64,000 bases of DNA from Tsukamurella paurometabola (GTDB lineage: Bacteria; Actinomycetota; Actinomycetes; Mycobacteriales; Mycobacteriaceae). Under the pieces are notes generated by a model. The model made no database searches. It was not told where the DNA came from and worked only from the letters and a program-made list of their open reading frames with translations. The DNA is taken from assembly GCF_900631615.1 (NCBI RefSeq), contig NZ_LR131273.1, positions 3,318,850 through 3,382,849 on the forward strand, read 5' to 3'. Positions 50,155-63,660 of the stretch are shown here, piece by piece. The translations under genes and the position numbers were made by a program. Position 1 is the first letter of the stretch. The number at the start of each line of letters is the position of its first letter.

Positions 50155-50691
50155 GTGAGCGAGACCAGGGCCATCGATCAGTCCAGCGGCGTGCTGGAGG
50201 TGCACACCGGCGTGGCGGGGCGGTCGGCCCGTCTCGGCCACCGCCTGGTGCTCGCGCCCGCGGCCTGGCGCGTCGAGGTCGAGGTCGATGCCGAGCGGCC
50301 GGTCGCGCTCGTGGTCACCGTCGACGCGGCCTCGCTGGAGGTCGTCTCCGGCGAGGGCGGGCTGACTCCGCTGAGCGCGCCCGAACGCGCGGTCGCCACC
50401 GCGAACGCGCACCGTTCGCTCAAGGTCAAGGCGAACCCGACGATCGAGTACCGGTCCACCGCGATCGACGCCACCGAGAACGGATTCCGAGTGCGGGGCG
50501 AGCTGACGATCGGCGGCACCACCAGGCCGTGCGACTTCGTCCTCGCCTACGAGGAGGCGCAGCCCGCGCCGGCCCTCGCCACGGCCGTCCCGGTGCGGCA
50601 GACCGACTTCGGGATCAAGCCGTTCTCGCTCATGATGGGCACCCTGCAGGTGGCGGACGAGGTCACCGTGGTCGCGCGCGCCACCGTCTGA
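50155..50691 (+). CDS. YceI-family lipocalin-like protein
   Basis: This is a 178-residue beta-rich protein with the YceI pattern. A strand is followed by GHRLVLAPAAWRVEVEVD, and later come KANPTIEYRSTAI and GELTIGGTTRPCDFVL. The ending is QTDFGIKPFSLMMGTLQVAD, the conserved C-terminal signature. There is no signal peptide, so it is probably cytoplasmic. YceI proteins bind isoprenoid-like ligands in studied cases. The GTG at 50155 lies seven bases after a -10 box. It is unlinked in function to the shikimate or pepQ genes as far as I can see. Confidence 0.82.
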   Translation: MSETRAIDQSSGVLEVHTGVAGRSARLGHRLVLAPAAWRVEVEVDAERPVALVVTVDAASLEVVSGEGGLTPLSAPERAVATANAHRSLKVKANPTIEYRSTAIDATENGFRVRGELTIGGTTRPCDFVLAYEEAQPAPALATAVPVRQTDFGIKPFSLMMGTLQVADEVTVVARATV

Positions 50692-50718
50692 CGGGCGCGC
50701 GCCCGCGCAGCCCCGCGA

Positions 50719-50724
50719 TACGGT
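50719..50724 (+). promoter_or_regulatory. leaderless -10 box of pepQ
   Basis: TACGGT ends seven bases before the ATG at 50732 and matches TAnnnT. It supports this ATG over the GTG at 50723, which overlaps the box. Confidence 0.5.
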
Positions 50725-50731
50725 GGCGGGT

Positions 50732-51814
50732 ATGCCGCAGACGACCACCGACCACGCCCGCCGGCGCGACACCCTCCGCGCCGCCCTCGCGCGCCACGAG
50801 CCCGCCCTCGACGCCCTTCTCGTCACCGACCTCGACAACGTGCGCTACCTCGCGGGGTTCACCGGATCGAACGGCGCGCTGCTGATCGCCGCGGACCCGG
50901 CCGACGACGCCATCGCCACCGACGGCCGGTACCTGACCCAGGTCGCGGAGCAGTCCGGAGACCTGCGCGCCGTCATCGAGCGCGACGTCGCGAAGGCGCT
51001 GCTGGCGGAAGCGCGGGGCACCGTCGGATTCGAGGCGACCGCGGTGAGCTACGCCGACCACGCCCGGCTCGCGCCGGAGGCGCACCTGGTCCCGACCACG
51101 CGGCTCGTCGAGACGCTCCGCGAGGTGAAGGACGACGGCGAGATCGAGCTGCTGCGGCGCGCCTGCGCCATCAGCGACCAGGCGCTCGCGGCGCTCGTCG
51201 ACGAGGGGGCGATCCGGCCCGGCGCGACGGAGACGCAGGTCGCGCGGCGCCTGGAGAACCTCATGTACGAGCTCGGAGCGGAGGCCGTCGCCTTCGAGAC
51301 CATCGTCGCCGCAGGCCCGAACTCGGCGATCCCGCACCACCGCCCGACCGACGCCGTGCTCGCGGCGGGGGACTTCGTGAAGATCGACTTCGGTGCCCGG
51401 TTCCGCGGCTATCACGCGGACGAGACCCGCACCTTCGTGCTCGGTGAGCCGGCGGCCTGGCAGCGCGAGATCTACGATGTGGTCCGTGCCGCTCAGACCG
51501 CCGGGCGGGAGGCCCTCGTGCCCGGCGCCGATGTCCGCGCGATCGACGGTGCGGCTCGCTCGGTGATCGAGGCCGCCGGGTACGGCGAGCAGTTCCTCCA
51601 CGGGCTCGGTCACGGCGTCGGCGTGCAGATCCACGAAGCCCCGACGCTGGGCAAGCTGGGCAGCGGTACACTGTCCGACGGTGCTGTGGTCACCGTCGAA
51701 CCGGGTGTGTACCTCCCGGGGCGTGGTGGAGTCCGCATCGAGGACACCCTCGTGGTCCGTGCGGACGGGCCGGAACTGCTGACGCGCACCACCAAAGACT
51801 TGATCGCACTCTAG
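50732..51814 (+). CDS. pepQ: Xaa-Pro aminopeptidase/dipeptidase, M24 family
   Basis: This cytoplasmic metallopeptidase of 360 residues acts on peptides with Pro in second position. After the creatinase-like N-domain, the pita-bread domain shows all five metal ligands: two Asp in KIDFGARFRGYHADETRT, His in GHGVGVQIHEAP, Glu in VTVEPGVYLPG and Glu in GGVRIEDTLVV. It sits just before efp, as pepQ does in M. tuberculosis (Rv2535c). The start ATG is supported by the -10 box seven bases upstream. Confidence 0.92.
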   Translation: MPQTTTDHARRRDTLRAALARHEPALDALLVTDLDNVRYLAGFTGSNGALLIAADPADDAIATDGRYLTQVAEQSGDLRAVIERDVAKALLAEARGTVGFEATAVSYADHARLAPEAHLVPTTRLVETLREVKDDGEIELLRRACAISDQALAALVDEGAIRPGATETQVARRLENLMYELGAEAVAFETIVAAGPNSAIPHHRPTDAVLAAGDFVKIDFGARFRGYHADETRTFVLGEPAAWQREIYDVVRAAQTAGREALVPGADVRAIDGAARSVIEAAGYGEQFLHGLGHGVGVQIHEAPTLGKLGSGTLSDGAVVTVEPGVYLPGRGGVRIEDTLVVRADGPELLTRTTKDLIAL

Positions 51815-51829
51815 GAGAATCGACACAAC

Positions 51830-52393
51830 GTGGCATCGACTGCTGATTTCAAGAACGGCCTGGTCCTCAACCAGGAGGGCCAGCTGTGGCAGATCATCGA
51901 GTTCCAGCACGTGAAGCCGGGCAAGGGGCCCGCCTTCGTGCGCACGAAGCTCAAGAACGTGGTCTCCGGTAAGACGGTCGACAAGACCTTCAACGCCGGC
52001 GTCAAGGTCGAGGTCGCCACCGTGGACCGCCGTGACTTCAGCTACCTGTACCACGACGGCACGGACTACGTCTTCATGGACGGCGAGACCTACGACCAGA
52101 TCAACCTCGACGAGGCCAAGGTCGGCGACGGCGCGAAGTTCCTCCTGGAGAACATGCAGGTCCAGGTCTCGATGCACGAGGGTGAGGCGCTCTTCGTCGA
52201 GCTGCCGATCTCGGCCGAGTACGTGGTCCAGCACACCGATCCGGGCCTGCAGGGCGACCGCTCGACCGGCGGCACCAAGCCCGCGACGCTGGAGACCGGC
52301 GCCGAGATCAACGTCCCGCTGTTCATCAACACCGGCGACAAGCTCAAGGTCGACACCCGTGACGGCAGCTACCTGGGGCGCGTGAACTCCTAA
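51830..52393 (+). CDS. efp: translation elongation factor P
   Basis: EF-P relieves ribosome stalling at polyproline stretches. The 187-residue three-domain protein starts [12 protein letters not shown]. The tip loop is [17 protein letters not shown], with a Lys (PGKG) at the usually modified position, but no modification enzyme gene is seen in the window. The C-terminal OB domain ends with [14 protein letters not shown]. The GTG start follows AGGAGAATCGACACAAC. It directly abuts nusB. Confidence 0.97.
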   Translation: MASTADFKNGLVLNQEGQLWQIIEFQHVKPGKGPAFVRTKLKNVVSGKTVDKTFNAGVKVEVATVDRRDFSYLYHDGTDYVFMDGETYDQINLDEAKVGDGAKFLLENMQVQVSMHEGEALFVELPISAEYVVQHTDPGLQGDRSTGGTKPATLETGAEINVPLFINTGDKLKVDTRDGSYLGRVNS

Positions 52394-52891
52394 GTGCCCG
52401 AGCAGTCTGACAACCGGCGCCCGAAGAAGTCGGGAGCCCGACACCGGGCGCGTAAGCGCGCCGTCGATCTGCTGTTCGAGGCGGAGGCGCGCGGCGTCAC
52501 CGACCTCGACGGCCTGCTCGCGGAGCGGCGGCAGCTGGCCGCCGACGACGCGGCCGTCGCGCCGGTGTCCGAGTACACCGCCACGCTGGTCACCGGCGTC
52601 GGCCTCGACGGCGAGCAGATCGATTCCGTGATCTCCTCGCACCTCACCGGCTGGACGCTCACGCGCCTTCCGGCCGTGGACCGCGCGATCCTCCGGATCG
52701 CCGTCTGGGAGTTGTTCAACGCCGTCGACGTGCCGCCCGCCGTCGTCGTCGACGAGGCCGTGGAACTCGCCAAGGAGCTCTCGACCGACGATTCGCCGAC
52801 GTACCTCAACGGCGTGCTGGGCAAGGTGGCGACGCTCGCGCCGCAGGTGCGCGCCGCGGCCGCCGCACAGCCCGCCGATCGCGCGGAGTAG
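52394..52891 (+). CDS. nusB: transcription antitermination factor NusB
   Basis: NusB binds boxA RNA with S10 and supports rRNA transcription. The 165-residue all-helical protein has [19 protein letters not shown] at the start. The late motifs are [37 protein letters not shown] and LNGVLGKVA, the family fingerprint. Its GTG is the next codon after the efp stop. It ends six bases before the convergent GMC gene. Confidence 0.96.
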   Translation: MPEQSDNRRPKKSGARHRARKRAVDLLFEAEARGVTDLDGLLAERRQLAADDAAVAPVSEYTATLVTGVGLDGEQIDSVISSHLTGWTLTRLPAVDRAILRIAVWELFNAVDVPPAVVVDEAVELAKELSTDDSPTYLNGVLGKVATLAPQVRAAAAAQPADRAE

Positions 52892-52897
52892 ACCGGC

Positions 52898-54895
52898 TCA
52901 GCCCTTGAGGCGTGCGGCCAGAGCGCGGGCGTTGCGCAGCGCGAGCGCCTGGACCACGCCGATGGGGTGGACGCCGCTGGCCGTCGGCAGGGCCGAGGCG
53001 TCGGCGATCACCACGTTCGGCACGTCCCACAGCGCGCCCTCGGGGTTCGCCGCGCCGCGCCGCGCCGAGGCGGCCATCCGCGCGGTACTCATCGGCTCCT
53101 GCGCGCCGAGGGCGATCTCCCCGACGCCGTAGCCGGCCGCGTGCGAGCGCTCCAGGAACTGCTCGACCGGACGGTCGCCCGGTACGTGGTCGCCGCCGCG
53201 CTGCTGACCGGTGAAGATCCGTCGCGCCCCGCCGGCCTCGAGGATGCGGACCGCGGTGTCCACGCCGGTGCGCAGGTGCACGCGGTCGGCCTCCGCCAGG
53301 TCGTAGCGCACGGAGGGCTCCCCGGAGGCGTCCATCACGACCTCTCCGGCTCCGCGGTCGCGCAGGACCACCCGCACGATCGACAGGTGCGGGAACTGGC
53401 GCATCACGTTGAGGTGCTCCACGGGATTGCGCCAGGGCACGAAGCTCGCCGCCAGCGCCGGGGTGAGCGGCGCCGTCTCGTACCGCACGCCGAAGCCCTT
53501 GCCGTCGAGGTCCGCATGCGCGTCGCTGAAACGGATCGACGGTGCCCCCAGCCACGGGTCGACGGTCTCGCCGAACAGGCCGACCGCGGTGGCCGTCGGG
53601 TGCAGGTGGAGGTGCTTGCCCACGTGCGGGCCGCCGATGCCCGAGCGGGCGAGCAGCGCCGGGGTCTCGAAGCCGCCCGCGGCCACCACGACGGCGCTGC
53701 ACCGCACCGTGAGCCACGATCCCCCGGAGGTCCGCGCGATCACCGTCCGCGCCCGCCCGGCCTGCGTCTCGATCGACCGGGCCTGGGCGCCGGTCACGAT
53801 CCGCGCGCCCTTCTTCTCGGCGTCCCGCAGCCAGGTGCGGCCCGCGTCCTGCTTGGCCGCGACCCGGCTCGACGGGCCCCATCGCCCTTCCGATTCGAAG
53901 TCGTCCGCCACGCTCACCGGGCGCACCGGCAGGTCGAGCGCGCGGCAGCCCTTCTCGAGGATCGCATCACGCGCCGACGGCACGCCCGCGGCGTCGGAGA
54001 CCCCCGATCGGTGCCACACCTCCGCGAGGGCGGCGTCCAGGTCGGGGCCGGTCTCGATGCCCCGGGCCGCCCAGTCCTCGCGCACCTCCTGCGGAGGGAG
54101 GAAGTAGCCGCCGTGGGAGATCGTCGTGCCCCCGCCGAGGCACCGCGACGTCAGCAGGTAGGACTGCGCGTTCTCCGTCCAGAAGGGGCCCGGCGCGTAC
54201 AGCTGGGCCAGGTTGTCGAGGTCCGAATCGCCGACCTCCGTGGGCGCGACGTAGTCGCCCCGTTCGAGCACCAGCACGTCCAGCCCGGCCTCCGCGAGAG
54301 CGGCCGCGGCGACGGCGCCGCCCGCGCCGGAGCCGACCACCACCACGTCGCACGCCGTCGAGGCGTCGATCTCGTAGCGCGCGGGGGAGAGGGGCCGCTG
54401 GGCGCGGAGAGCGCGGGCGCGGGGCTTCTTCATCGGCGCCTGCCGCGGGTACCCGATCGCCGCCATCAGCTCGGCACCCGGGCCGTGCTCGCCATCGGCG
54501 CCGCCCGCGGCGTAGTAGGCGAGCAGCGCGATGTTGCGCAGGCGTTTGAACAGCATCCGCTTCTGCACGAACCGCGACCGGGACAGGTCGATGAGGACGC
54601 GTTCGCGTTCCGCGGCCGACAGGTCGGCGAAGCGCTGCCCCCGGGTGCCGAGGACGGTGGTGCAGAACACACGGTTGTCGAACAGGGAGAGGGACTGCGC
54701 CAGGGTGATGCCGTCGCTGTCCCGCGGACTCCGGTCGGCGTAGGAAACCGCCAGGTCACCGGCGCGGAGGTCGCTCGCGGAGGGGATCGCCACCCCGTCT
54801 CCGGGGGCGAAGGAGTCGACGATGGCGGACAGCGTCGTGCGTTGCCTGGTCGACAATTCCATGACCTGAACGTACTGGTATGCTTCGTGCTGCAT
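52898..54895 (-). CDS. GMC-type FAD-dependent oxidoreductase
   Basis: This is a flavoprotein alcohol or sterol oxidase-like enzyme of about 665 residues. A helical N-terminal part (about 180 residues) contains [20 protein letters not shown], as in long-chain alcohol oxidases. It is followed by the FAD motif [20 protein letters not shown] and LVLERGDYV. Next come [16 protein letters not shown] and the C-terminal [20 protein letters not shown]. The ATG at 54895 has AAAGGA eight bases upstream. ATG at 54862 is an alternative that would leave the pyrR promoter outside the gene. It is divergent from pyrR. The substrate is unknown. Confidence 0.85.
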   Translation of the reverse strand: MQHEAYQYVQVMELSTRQRTTLSAIVDSFAPGDGVAIPSASDLRAGDLAVSYADRSPRDSDGITLAQSLSLFDNRVFCTTVLGTRGQRFADLSAAERERVLIDLSRSRFVQKRMLFKRLRNIALLAYYAAGGADGEHGPGAELMAAIGYPRQAPMKKPRARALRAQRPLSPARYEIDASTACDVVVVGSGAGGAVAAAALAEAGLDVLVLERGDYVAPTEVGDSDLDNLAQLYAPGPFWTENAQSYLLTSRCLGGGTTISHGGYFLPPQEVREDWAARGIETGPDLDAALAEVWHRSGVSDAAGVPSARDAILEKGCRALDLPVRPVSVADDFESEGRWGPSSRVAAKQDAGRTWLRDAEKKGARIVTGAQARSIETQAGRARTVIARTSGGSWLTVRCSAVVVAAGGFETPALLARSGIGGPHVGKHLHLHPTATAVGLFGETVDPWLGAPSIRFSDAHADLDGKGFGVRYETAPLTPALAASFVPWRNPVEHLNVMRQFPHLSIVRVVLRDRGAGEVVMDASGEPSVRYDLAEADRVHLRTGVDTAVRILEAGGARRIFTGQQRGGDHVPGDRPVEQFLERSHAAGYGVGEIALGAQEPMSTARMAASARRGAANPEGALWDVPNVVIADASALPTASGVHPIGVVQALALRNARALAARLKG
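54879..54884 (+). promoter_or_regulatory. pyrR extended -10 promoter
   Basis: TGG-TATGCT is an extended -10 element on the plus strand, with the TAnnnT box at 54879-54884. Transcription would start near 54891. TCGACA at 54850-54855 is too far away to be its -35. The box lies inside the 5' end of the divergent oxidoreductase gene if that gene starts at 54895. Confidence 0.5.
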
Positions 54896-54910
54896 CAAGG
54901 CATCCTTTTC

Positions 54911-54960
54911 AGTCCGTCCAGCGAGGCGGAGCGAGCCGTCCGGAGAGGCGGAGAAGGAGG
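54911..54960 (+). promoter_or_regulatory. pyr leader with candidate PyrR-binding hairpin
   Basis: The leader contains CAGTCCGTCCAGCGAGGC, close to the known PyrR-binding consensus CCAGAGAGGC. TCCG (54913-54916) can pair with CGGA (54941-54944), and GGC with GCC inside, giving a bulged hairpin with a purine-rich interior. The strong ribosome site AAGGAGG (54954-54960) follows directly. In M. smegmatis PyrR represses pyr translation through a hairpin near the ribosome site, and this arrangement fits that model. No terminator is seen. Confidence 0.6.
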
Positions 54961-54964
54961 TCAC

Positions 54965-55552
54965 GTGGCTCGGGAACTCATGTCCGCGGCCGATGTCACC
55001 CGAACGGTGGCGCGGATCGCGCATCAGATCATCGAGAAGACGGCCTTAGACACCAGGGCCGCGGGTGATGAATCGCATCCCCGCGTCGTCATCTTCGGCA
55101 TCCCTACGCGCGGTGCGGTTCTCGCCGCCCGGCTGGCGGCCGACATCGAGGAGTTCTCCGGCGTGGCGGTGCCCGTCGGGCACCTCGACATCACGCTCTA
55201 CCGCGACGATCTGCGGCACAAGCCGCACCGCCCCCTCGAGCGCACCACGGTGCCGCCCCAGGGGGTCGACGGTGCGCTGGTGATCCTCGTCGACGACGTC
55301 CTGTTCTCGGGCCGGACGGTGCGCGCCGCCCTGGACTCCCTGCGCGACATCGGGCGCCCCGCCGCCGTCCAACTCGCGGTCCTCGTGGACCGCGGGCATC
55401 GGCAGCTGCCCATCCGCGCCGACTACGTGGGCAAGAACATCCCCACCTCCCGCCAGGAGGACGTCCAGGTCCGCCTGCAGGAGAAGGACGGCGAGGACGC
55501 CGTGGTGATCTCCGAGCTGCCCGCGCCGGAGGCGAAGGAGGACGAGCAGTGA
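54965..55552 (+). CDS. pyrR: bifunctional pyr operon regulator / uracil phosphoribosyltransferase PyrR
   Basis: PyrR is an RNA-binding regulator of the pyrimidine operon with a type I phosphoribosyltransferase fold, 195 residues. The PRPP-binding loop is [36 protein letters not shown] and [12 protein letters not shown] are characteristic. The GTG at 54965 follows AAGGAGG with a short four-base spacer. ATG at 54980 is an alternative starting at MSAADV. It is first in the operon, and its stop overlaps the pyrB GTG. Confidence 0.95.
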   Translation: MARELMSAADVTRTVARIAHQIIEKTALDTRAAGDESHPRVVIFGIPTRGAVLAARLAADIEEFSGVAVPVGHLDITLYRDDLRHKPHRPLERTTVPPQGVDGALVILVDDVLFSGRTVRAALDSLRDIGRPAAVQLAVLVDRGHRQLPIRADYVGKNIPTSRQEDVQVRLQEKDGEDAVVISELPAPEAKEDEQ

Positions 55553-56505
55553 CCAAGCACCTGCTCTCCGCGGCGGACCTGAGCCGCGCCGAGGCCGAGG
55601 AGATCCTCGACGAGGCGGACCGGCTGCAGCAGGCCCTGCTGGGCCGCGAGGTCAAGAAGCTGCCCACGCTGCGCGGCCGCACCGTGATGACGGTCTTCTA
55701 CGAGAACTCCACCCGCACCCGCGTCTCCTTCGAGGTCGCGGGCAAGTGGATGAGCGCCGACGTGATCAACGTCTCCGCGTCCGGCAGCTCCGTCGCGAAG
55801 GGCGAGTCGCTCCGTGACACGGCGCTCACGCTGCACGCCGCGGGCGCCGACGCGCTGATCGTCCGGCACCCCGCCTCCGGTGCGGCACAGCAGATCGCGG
55901 CGTGGACCAATTCGGCCGCCGCGCTCGACGGCCTGCCCGGTCCCGTCGTCATCAACGCCGGCGACGGCATGCACGAGCACCCCACGCAGGCCCTGCTCGA
56001 CGCGCTGACGCTGCGACAGCGGCTCGGCGGGATCGAGGGCCGCCGCGTGGTGATCGTCGGCGACGTGCTGCACAGCCGGGTCGCCCGGTCGAACGCGCTG
56101 CTGTTGTCGACGCTCGGCGCCGAGGTCGTCCTCGTCGCCCCGCGCACCCTGCTGCCGGTGGGCGTCGAGGCGTGGCCGGTCACCGTCGCGGACTCGCTCG
56201 AGGCCGAACTGCCCGGCGCCGACGCGGTGATGATGCTCCGCGTCCAGGCGGAGCGCATGAACGGCGGCTTCTTCCCCAGCGAGCGCGAGTACTCGGTCCG
56301 CTTCGGTCTCAACCCGCAGCGCGCGGCGCTGCTGCCGGACCACGCGGTGGTGCTGCACCCCGGACCGATGCTGCGCGGCATGGAGATCGGCTATTCGGTT
56401 GCCGATTCGGCGCAGGCCGCGATCCTGCAGCAGGTCAACAACGGCGTGCACGTCCGCATGGCGGTGCTCTTCCATTTGCTGGCCAAGGACGGGGGCACGG
56501 AGTGA
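55549..56505 (+). CDS. pyrB: aspartate carbamoyltransferase catalytic subunit
   Basis: This enzyme condenses carbamoyl phosphate and aspartate. The carbamoyl phosphate site is [33 protein letters not shown] and the late [13 protein letters not shown] are conserved. The protein is 318 residues. No pyrI regulatory subunit gene is nearby, as expected for this group. The GTG overlaps the pyrR stop, and pyrC begins 55 bases downstream. Confidence 0.97.
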   Translation: MTKHLLSAADLSRAEAEEILDEADRLQQALLGREVKKLPTLRGRTVMTVFYENSTRTRVSFEVAGKWMSADVINVSASGSSVAKGESLRDTALTLHAAGADALIVRHPASGAAQQIAAWTNSAAALDGLPGPVVINAGDGMHEHPTQALLDALTLRQRLGGIEGRRVVIVGDVLHSRVARSNALLLSTLGAEVVLVAPRTLLPVGVEAWPVTVADSLEAELPGADAVMMLRVQAERMNGGFFPSEREYSVRFGLNPQRAALLPDHAVVLHPGPMLRGMEIGYSVADSAQAAILQQVNNGVHVRMAVLFHLLAKDGGTE

Positions 56506-56560
56506 TCGCGGCGCGCCACCGTGCCACCCCGCCGTCTCCTCGGAAGGAAGGATCTCCCGA

Positions 56561-57874
56561 ATGAGCCTGCTGCTCACCAACGTCCGCCCGTACGGCGAGG
56601 GCGATCCGGTCGACGTCGCGATCGCCGGCGGTGAGATCACCGCCATCGGCGCCGGGCTCGCCCCCGCCGAGGGCGCCGAGGTCATCGACGGCGGCGGTAA
56701 GGTCCTGCTGCCCGGCTTCGTCGACCTGCACACGCACCTGCGTGAGCCCGGCCGCGAGGACACCGAGACCATCGAATCCGGTTCCGCCGCGGCCGCACTC
56801 GGCGGGTACACCGCCGTGTTCGCGATGGCCAACACGAGTCCGGTCGCGGATTCCGCCGTGGTCACCGACCACGTCTACCGCCGCGGCCAGGAGGTCGGAC
56901 TGGTCGACGTGCACCCGGTGGGTGCCGTCACCGTGGGCCTGCAGGGCGAGAAGCTCGCCGAGATGGGCATGATGGCCGCCGGACCCGGCCGCGTGCGGGT
57001 CTTCTCGGACGACGGCGTCTGCGTGGCGGACCCCCTGCTCATGCGTCGTGCGCTGGAGTACTCCGCCTCGCTCGGGGTGGTCATCGCGCAGCACGCGGAG
57101 GAGCCGCGGCTCACGAAGGGCGCCGTGGCGCACGAGGGTCCCGAGGCGGCGCGGCTCGGCCTCACCGGCTGGCCCCGGGCCGCCGAGGAGGCGATCGTCG
57201 CCCGCGACGCGCTGCTGGCCCGCGACGCCGGCGCCCGCGTCCACATCTGCCACGCCTCCACGGCCGGCACCGTCGAACTGCTGTCGTGGGCGAAGGGGCA
57301 GGGCATCGCGATCACGGCCGAGGTGACCCCGCACCACCTGTTGCTCGACGATTCCCGGCTGCAGACCTATGACGCCGTGAACCGCGTGAACCCGCCGCTG
57401 CGCGAGGCCTCCGACGTGGCCGCGCTGCGGAAGGCCCTGCGGGACGGCGTGATCGACTGCGTCGCCACCGATCACGCGCCGCACGCCGATCAGGACAAGT
57501 GCTGCGAGTTCGCGGCCGCCCGGCCGGGCATGCTGGGGCTGGAGACGGCCCTGGCGATCGTCGCGCAGGTCTCGGTCGAGACCGGCGACCTCGGCTGGCG
57601 CGACGTGGCCCGGGTCATGAGCACCAAGCCCGCGGAGATCGCACGCCTGGACGACCACGGCCGGCCGATCGCCGTGGGCGAGCCCGCGAACCTGACGCTG
57701 GTCGACCCCGACCTGGGGTGGACGGTGCGCGCGGACGAGCTCGCCAGCCGATCGCGCAACACCCCGTTCGCCGAGCTGAGCTTCCGGGCCAAGCCCGTGC
57801 TGACCCTGCTCCGCGGCCGGGTCACCGCCCGCGACGGCGTGGCCGCGCAGCCCGGAGCGGGAGCGCGGGCGTGA
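56561..57874 (+). CDS. pyrC: dihydroorotase
   Basis: This zinc enzyme cyclises carbamoyl aspartate to dihydroorotate. The protein is 437 residues, class I type. Metal ligands are in [13 protein letters not shown]. Later ligands lie in [13 protein letters not shown] and in [10 protein letters not shown] (the catalytic Asp is in ATDHAPH). The ATG at 56561 follows GGAAGGAAGG. The stop overlaps the next GTG. Confidence 0.96.
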   Translation: MSLLLTNVRPYGEGDPVDVAIAGGEITAIGAGLAPAEGAEVIDGGGKVLLPGFVDLHTHLREPGREDTETIESGSAAAALGGYTAVFAMANTSPVADSAVVTDHVYRRGQEVGLVDVHPVGAVTVGLQGEKLAEMGMMAAGPGRVRVFSDDGVCVADPLLMRRALEYSASLGVVIAQHAEEPRLTKGAVAHEGPEAARLGLTGWPRAAEEAIVARDALLARDAGARVHICHASTAGTVELLSWAKGQGIAITAEVTPHHLLLDDSRLQTYDAVNRVNPPLREASDVAALRKALRDGVIDCVATDHAPHADQDKCCEFAAARPGMLGLETALAIVAQVSVETGDLGWRDVARVMSTKPAEIARLDDHGRPIAVGEPANLTLVDPDLGWTVRADELASRSRNTPFAELSFRAKPVLTLLRGRVTARDGVAAQPGAGARA

Positions 57875-58362
57875 GCGTCAGCGACTTCGCCACGCTGCTG
57901 CTCGTGCTCGTCGTGCTCGCCGTCCTCTTCTCGCTGATGGCGCTCGGGTGGCGCCGGCGCGGTCAGCGCCAGGCGGCGGCGGTCGGCGAGATCCCCACCA
58001 CGCCCGAGCAGCTCAGCGAGCTGGTCTTCGGACCTGTCTCCGGGGTGTACGTCGGCAGCACCGTCGCGCCGCACTGGCAGGACCGGGTCGCCGTGGGGGA
58101 CTGGGGCTATCGGGCCACCGTGAACCTGAGCCGCTACGCGGACGGCTACCTGATGGAACGCGGGCGCGGCAACCCGATGTGGATCGCCGACGAGCACATC
58201 GTGGAGGTCCGCCGCGCCTCCAAGCTGGCCGGCAAGGTGATGCCCGGCGACGGCCTCCTGGTGCTCCGCTGGGAGCTGCCCACCGGCACCGTCGTGGACA
58301 CGGGCTTCCGCGCCGACGACAAGACGACATATCGAAAACTGATGGACGTGAGGGAAAGTTAG
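57871..58362 (+). CDS. membrane-anchored PH-like protein (Rv1382 type)
   Basis: This is a 163-residue protein with one N-terminal membrane segment ([21 protein letters not shown]) and a C-terminal beta-rich domain of about 120 residues. Its pattern ([34 protein letters not shown]) suggests a bacterial PH-like fold. The position between pyrC and carA is the same as Rv1382 of M. tuberculosis, also annotated as a membrane protein of unknown role. The GTG overlaps the pyrC stop, and carA starts on the next base after its stop. Why it is kept in the pyr operon is unclear. Confidence 0.78.
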   Translation: MSVSDFATLLLVLVVLAVLFSLMALGWRRRGQRQAAAVGEIPTTPEQLSELVFGPVSGVYVGSTVAPHWQDRVAVGDWGYRATVNLSRYADGYLMERGRGNPMWIADEHIVEVRRASKLAGKVMPGDGLLVLRWELPTGTVVDTGFRADDKTTYRKLMDVRES

Positions 58363-59486
58363 ATGGCTGCCGACAACAAAGCACTCCTGGTTCTCGAGGA
58401 CGGGACCGTGCACCGCGGGGTCGAGTTCGGCGCCGTCGGGCAGACCCTCGGCGAGGCCGTCTTCTGCACCGCGATGACGGGGTACCAGGAGACGCTCACC
58501 GACCCGTCGTACGCGCGGCAGATCGTGGTGGCGACCGCCCCGCAGATCGGCAACACGGGGTGGAACGACGAGGACGACGAATCCCGCGGGGACCGCATCT
58601 GGGTCGCGGGGTACGCCGTGCGCAATCCCACCCGCCGCGTGAGCAACTGGCGCGCCAACGGCACCCTCGAGGGTGAGCTGGTGGACCAGGGCGTCGTCGG
58701 CATCGGCGGCATCGACACCCGTGCGGTGGTGCGCCGCCTGCGGGACAACGGCTCCATGCGGGCCGGCGTGTTCTCCGGCGAGGCGCTCGCGCCCGAGGCG
58801 GAGCTGCTGGACCGGGTGCGCGCGCAGCCGTCGATGAAGGGCCTCAACCTGATCGGCGAGGTCTCGACGAAGGAGACCTACACGATCGAGCCCGAGGGCG
58901 AGGCCCGCTTCACCGTCGTCGCCGTGGACCTCGGCATCAAGACCAACACGCCGCGGATGTTCGCCGAGCGGGGCATGCGGGTGCACGTGGTCCCGTCGAC
59001 CATCACGCTCGACGAGGTGCGCTCCCTGAACCCCGACGGGTTCTTCCTGTCCAACGGCCCGGGCGACCCGGCCACCGCGGAGCACGAGGTGGAGCTCACG
59101 CGCGGCGTGCTCGACGCGGGCCTGCCGCTGTTCGGCATCTGCCTGGGCAACCAGCTCCTGGGCCGCGCGCTGGGCCTGGGCACGTACAAGATGAAGTTCG
59201 GCCACCGCGGCATCAACATCCCGGTGGTCGAGCACACCACCGGCCGGATCTCGATCACCGCGCAGAACCACGGCTTCGCCCTCGAGGGCGAGCGCGGGCA
59301 GGAGTTCGACACCGACTTCGGGCGCGCGCGGGTCAGCCACGTGTGCGCCAACGACGGCACCGTCGAGGGCGTGGAGCTGCTGAGCGGCCGCGCCTTCTCG
59401 GTCCAGTACCACCCGGAGGCCGCGGCCGGTCCGCACGACGCCGCCTACCTGTTCGACAAGTTCGCGACTGTTATGGGAGAGAAGTA

Positions 59487-59487
<1 letters not shown>
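58363..59487 (+). CDS. carA: carbamoyl phosphate synthase small subunit
   Basis: This is the glutamine amidotransferase subunit that feeds ammonia to CarB. The C-terminal class I domain has the oxyanion sequence SNGPGDP, the nucleophile Cys in [12 protein letters not shown] and the His/Glu pair in [11 protein letters not shown]. The protein is 374 residues, a normal length. GAGGGAAAG precedes the ATG. The TAA overlaps the carB ATG by one base. Confidence 0.97.
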
Positions 59488-62812
<3,325 letters not shown>

Positions 62813-62816
<4 letters not shown>

Positions 62817-63607
62817 CCTTCGCCGAGCGCGTCGCCACCGCCGCCTCCGCCCGGGGGCGGCTGGTGGTGGGCATCGACCCGCACCCGCCGCTGCTCGCCG
62901 CGTGGGGACTGTCCGACGACGCCGCCGGCGTGCGGGCCTTCGGACTGCGGTGCGCCGAGGCCTTCGCCGGTGAGGTCGGCTTCGTCAAACCGCAGGTCGC
63001 CTTCTTCGAGCAGTTCGGCGCCGCCGGCATGCTCGCGCTGGAGGAGGTCACGGCGGCGTGCCGGGCGGCCGGCGCCGTCGTGATCGCCGACGCCAAGCGC
63101 GGCGACATCGGCTCCACCATGGCGGGCTATGCGCGCGCCTGGCTCGGCGACTCGCCGCTGGCGGCCGACGCGGTGACCCTGTCGCCGTACCTCGGCTACG
63201 GCTCGCTGCGCCCCGCGATCGACGCCGCCCGCGCCGCCGGCCGCGGCGTGTTCGTCCTCGCCCGCACCTCCAACCCGGAGGGCGCGCAGGTGCAGGCCGA
63301 CGGGGTCGCGCAGCGCATCGTCGACGATGCGCGCGCCGACAACGCCGACGGAGCCGGCACCGTCGGCCTCGTGGTGGGCGCGACCCGGGAGCACGGCCTC
63401 GACCTCACCGGGCTGGGTGGGCCGATCCTCGCGCCCGGCCTGGGGGCGCAGGGCGCCACCCCGGCCGACCTCGCGGCCGTCTTCGGCGCCGGTGCGACGG
63501 TGCTGCCCAACTCGTCCCGGCAGGTGCTCGGCGCGGGCCCGGACACGGGTGCCCTGCGCTCCGCGGCCCTGTCCGTGCGGGACGAGGTCGAGCGCGCCCT
63601 CGGCTGA
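62813..63607 (+). CDS. pyrF: orotidine 5'-phosphate decarboxylase (group 2)
   Basis: This enzyme makes UMP by decarboxylation. The protein is 264 residues. The catalytic segment [18 protein letters not shown] has the Lys-Asp pair typical of the mycobacterial group 2 enzymes. [13 protein letters not shown] at the start and [16 protein letters not shown] near the end bind phosphate. The GTG overlaps the carB stop. The pathway's PyrD and PyrE are not in the window. Confidence 0.95.
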
Positions 63608-63647
63608 TCGCCTGGGCCGATCCCGTCCTCGCGCTCTCCACCGGGAC

Positions 63648-63653
63648 TATCCT
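63648..63653 (+). promoter_or_regulatory. leaderless -10 box of the last gene
   Basis: TATCCT matches TAnnnT and ends seven bases before the GTG at 63661, in the 53-base gap after pyrF. Confidence 0.5.
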
Positions 63654-63660
63654 CGGCGGG

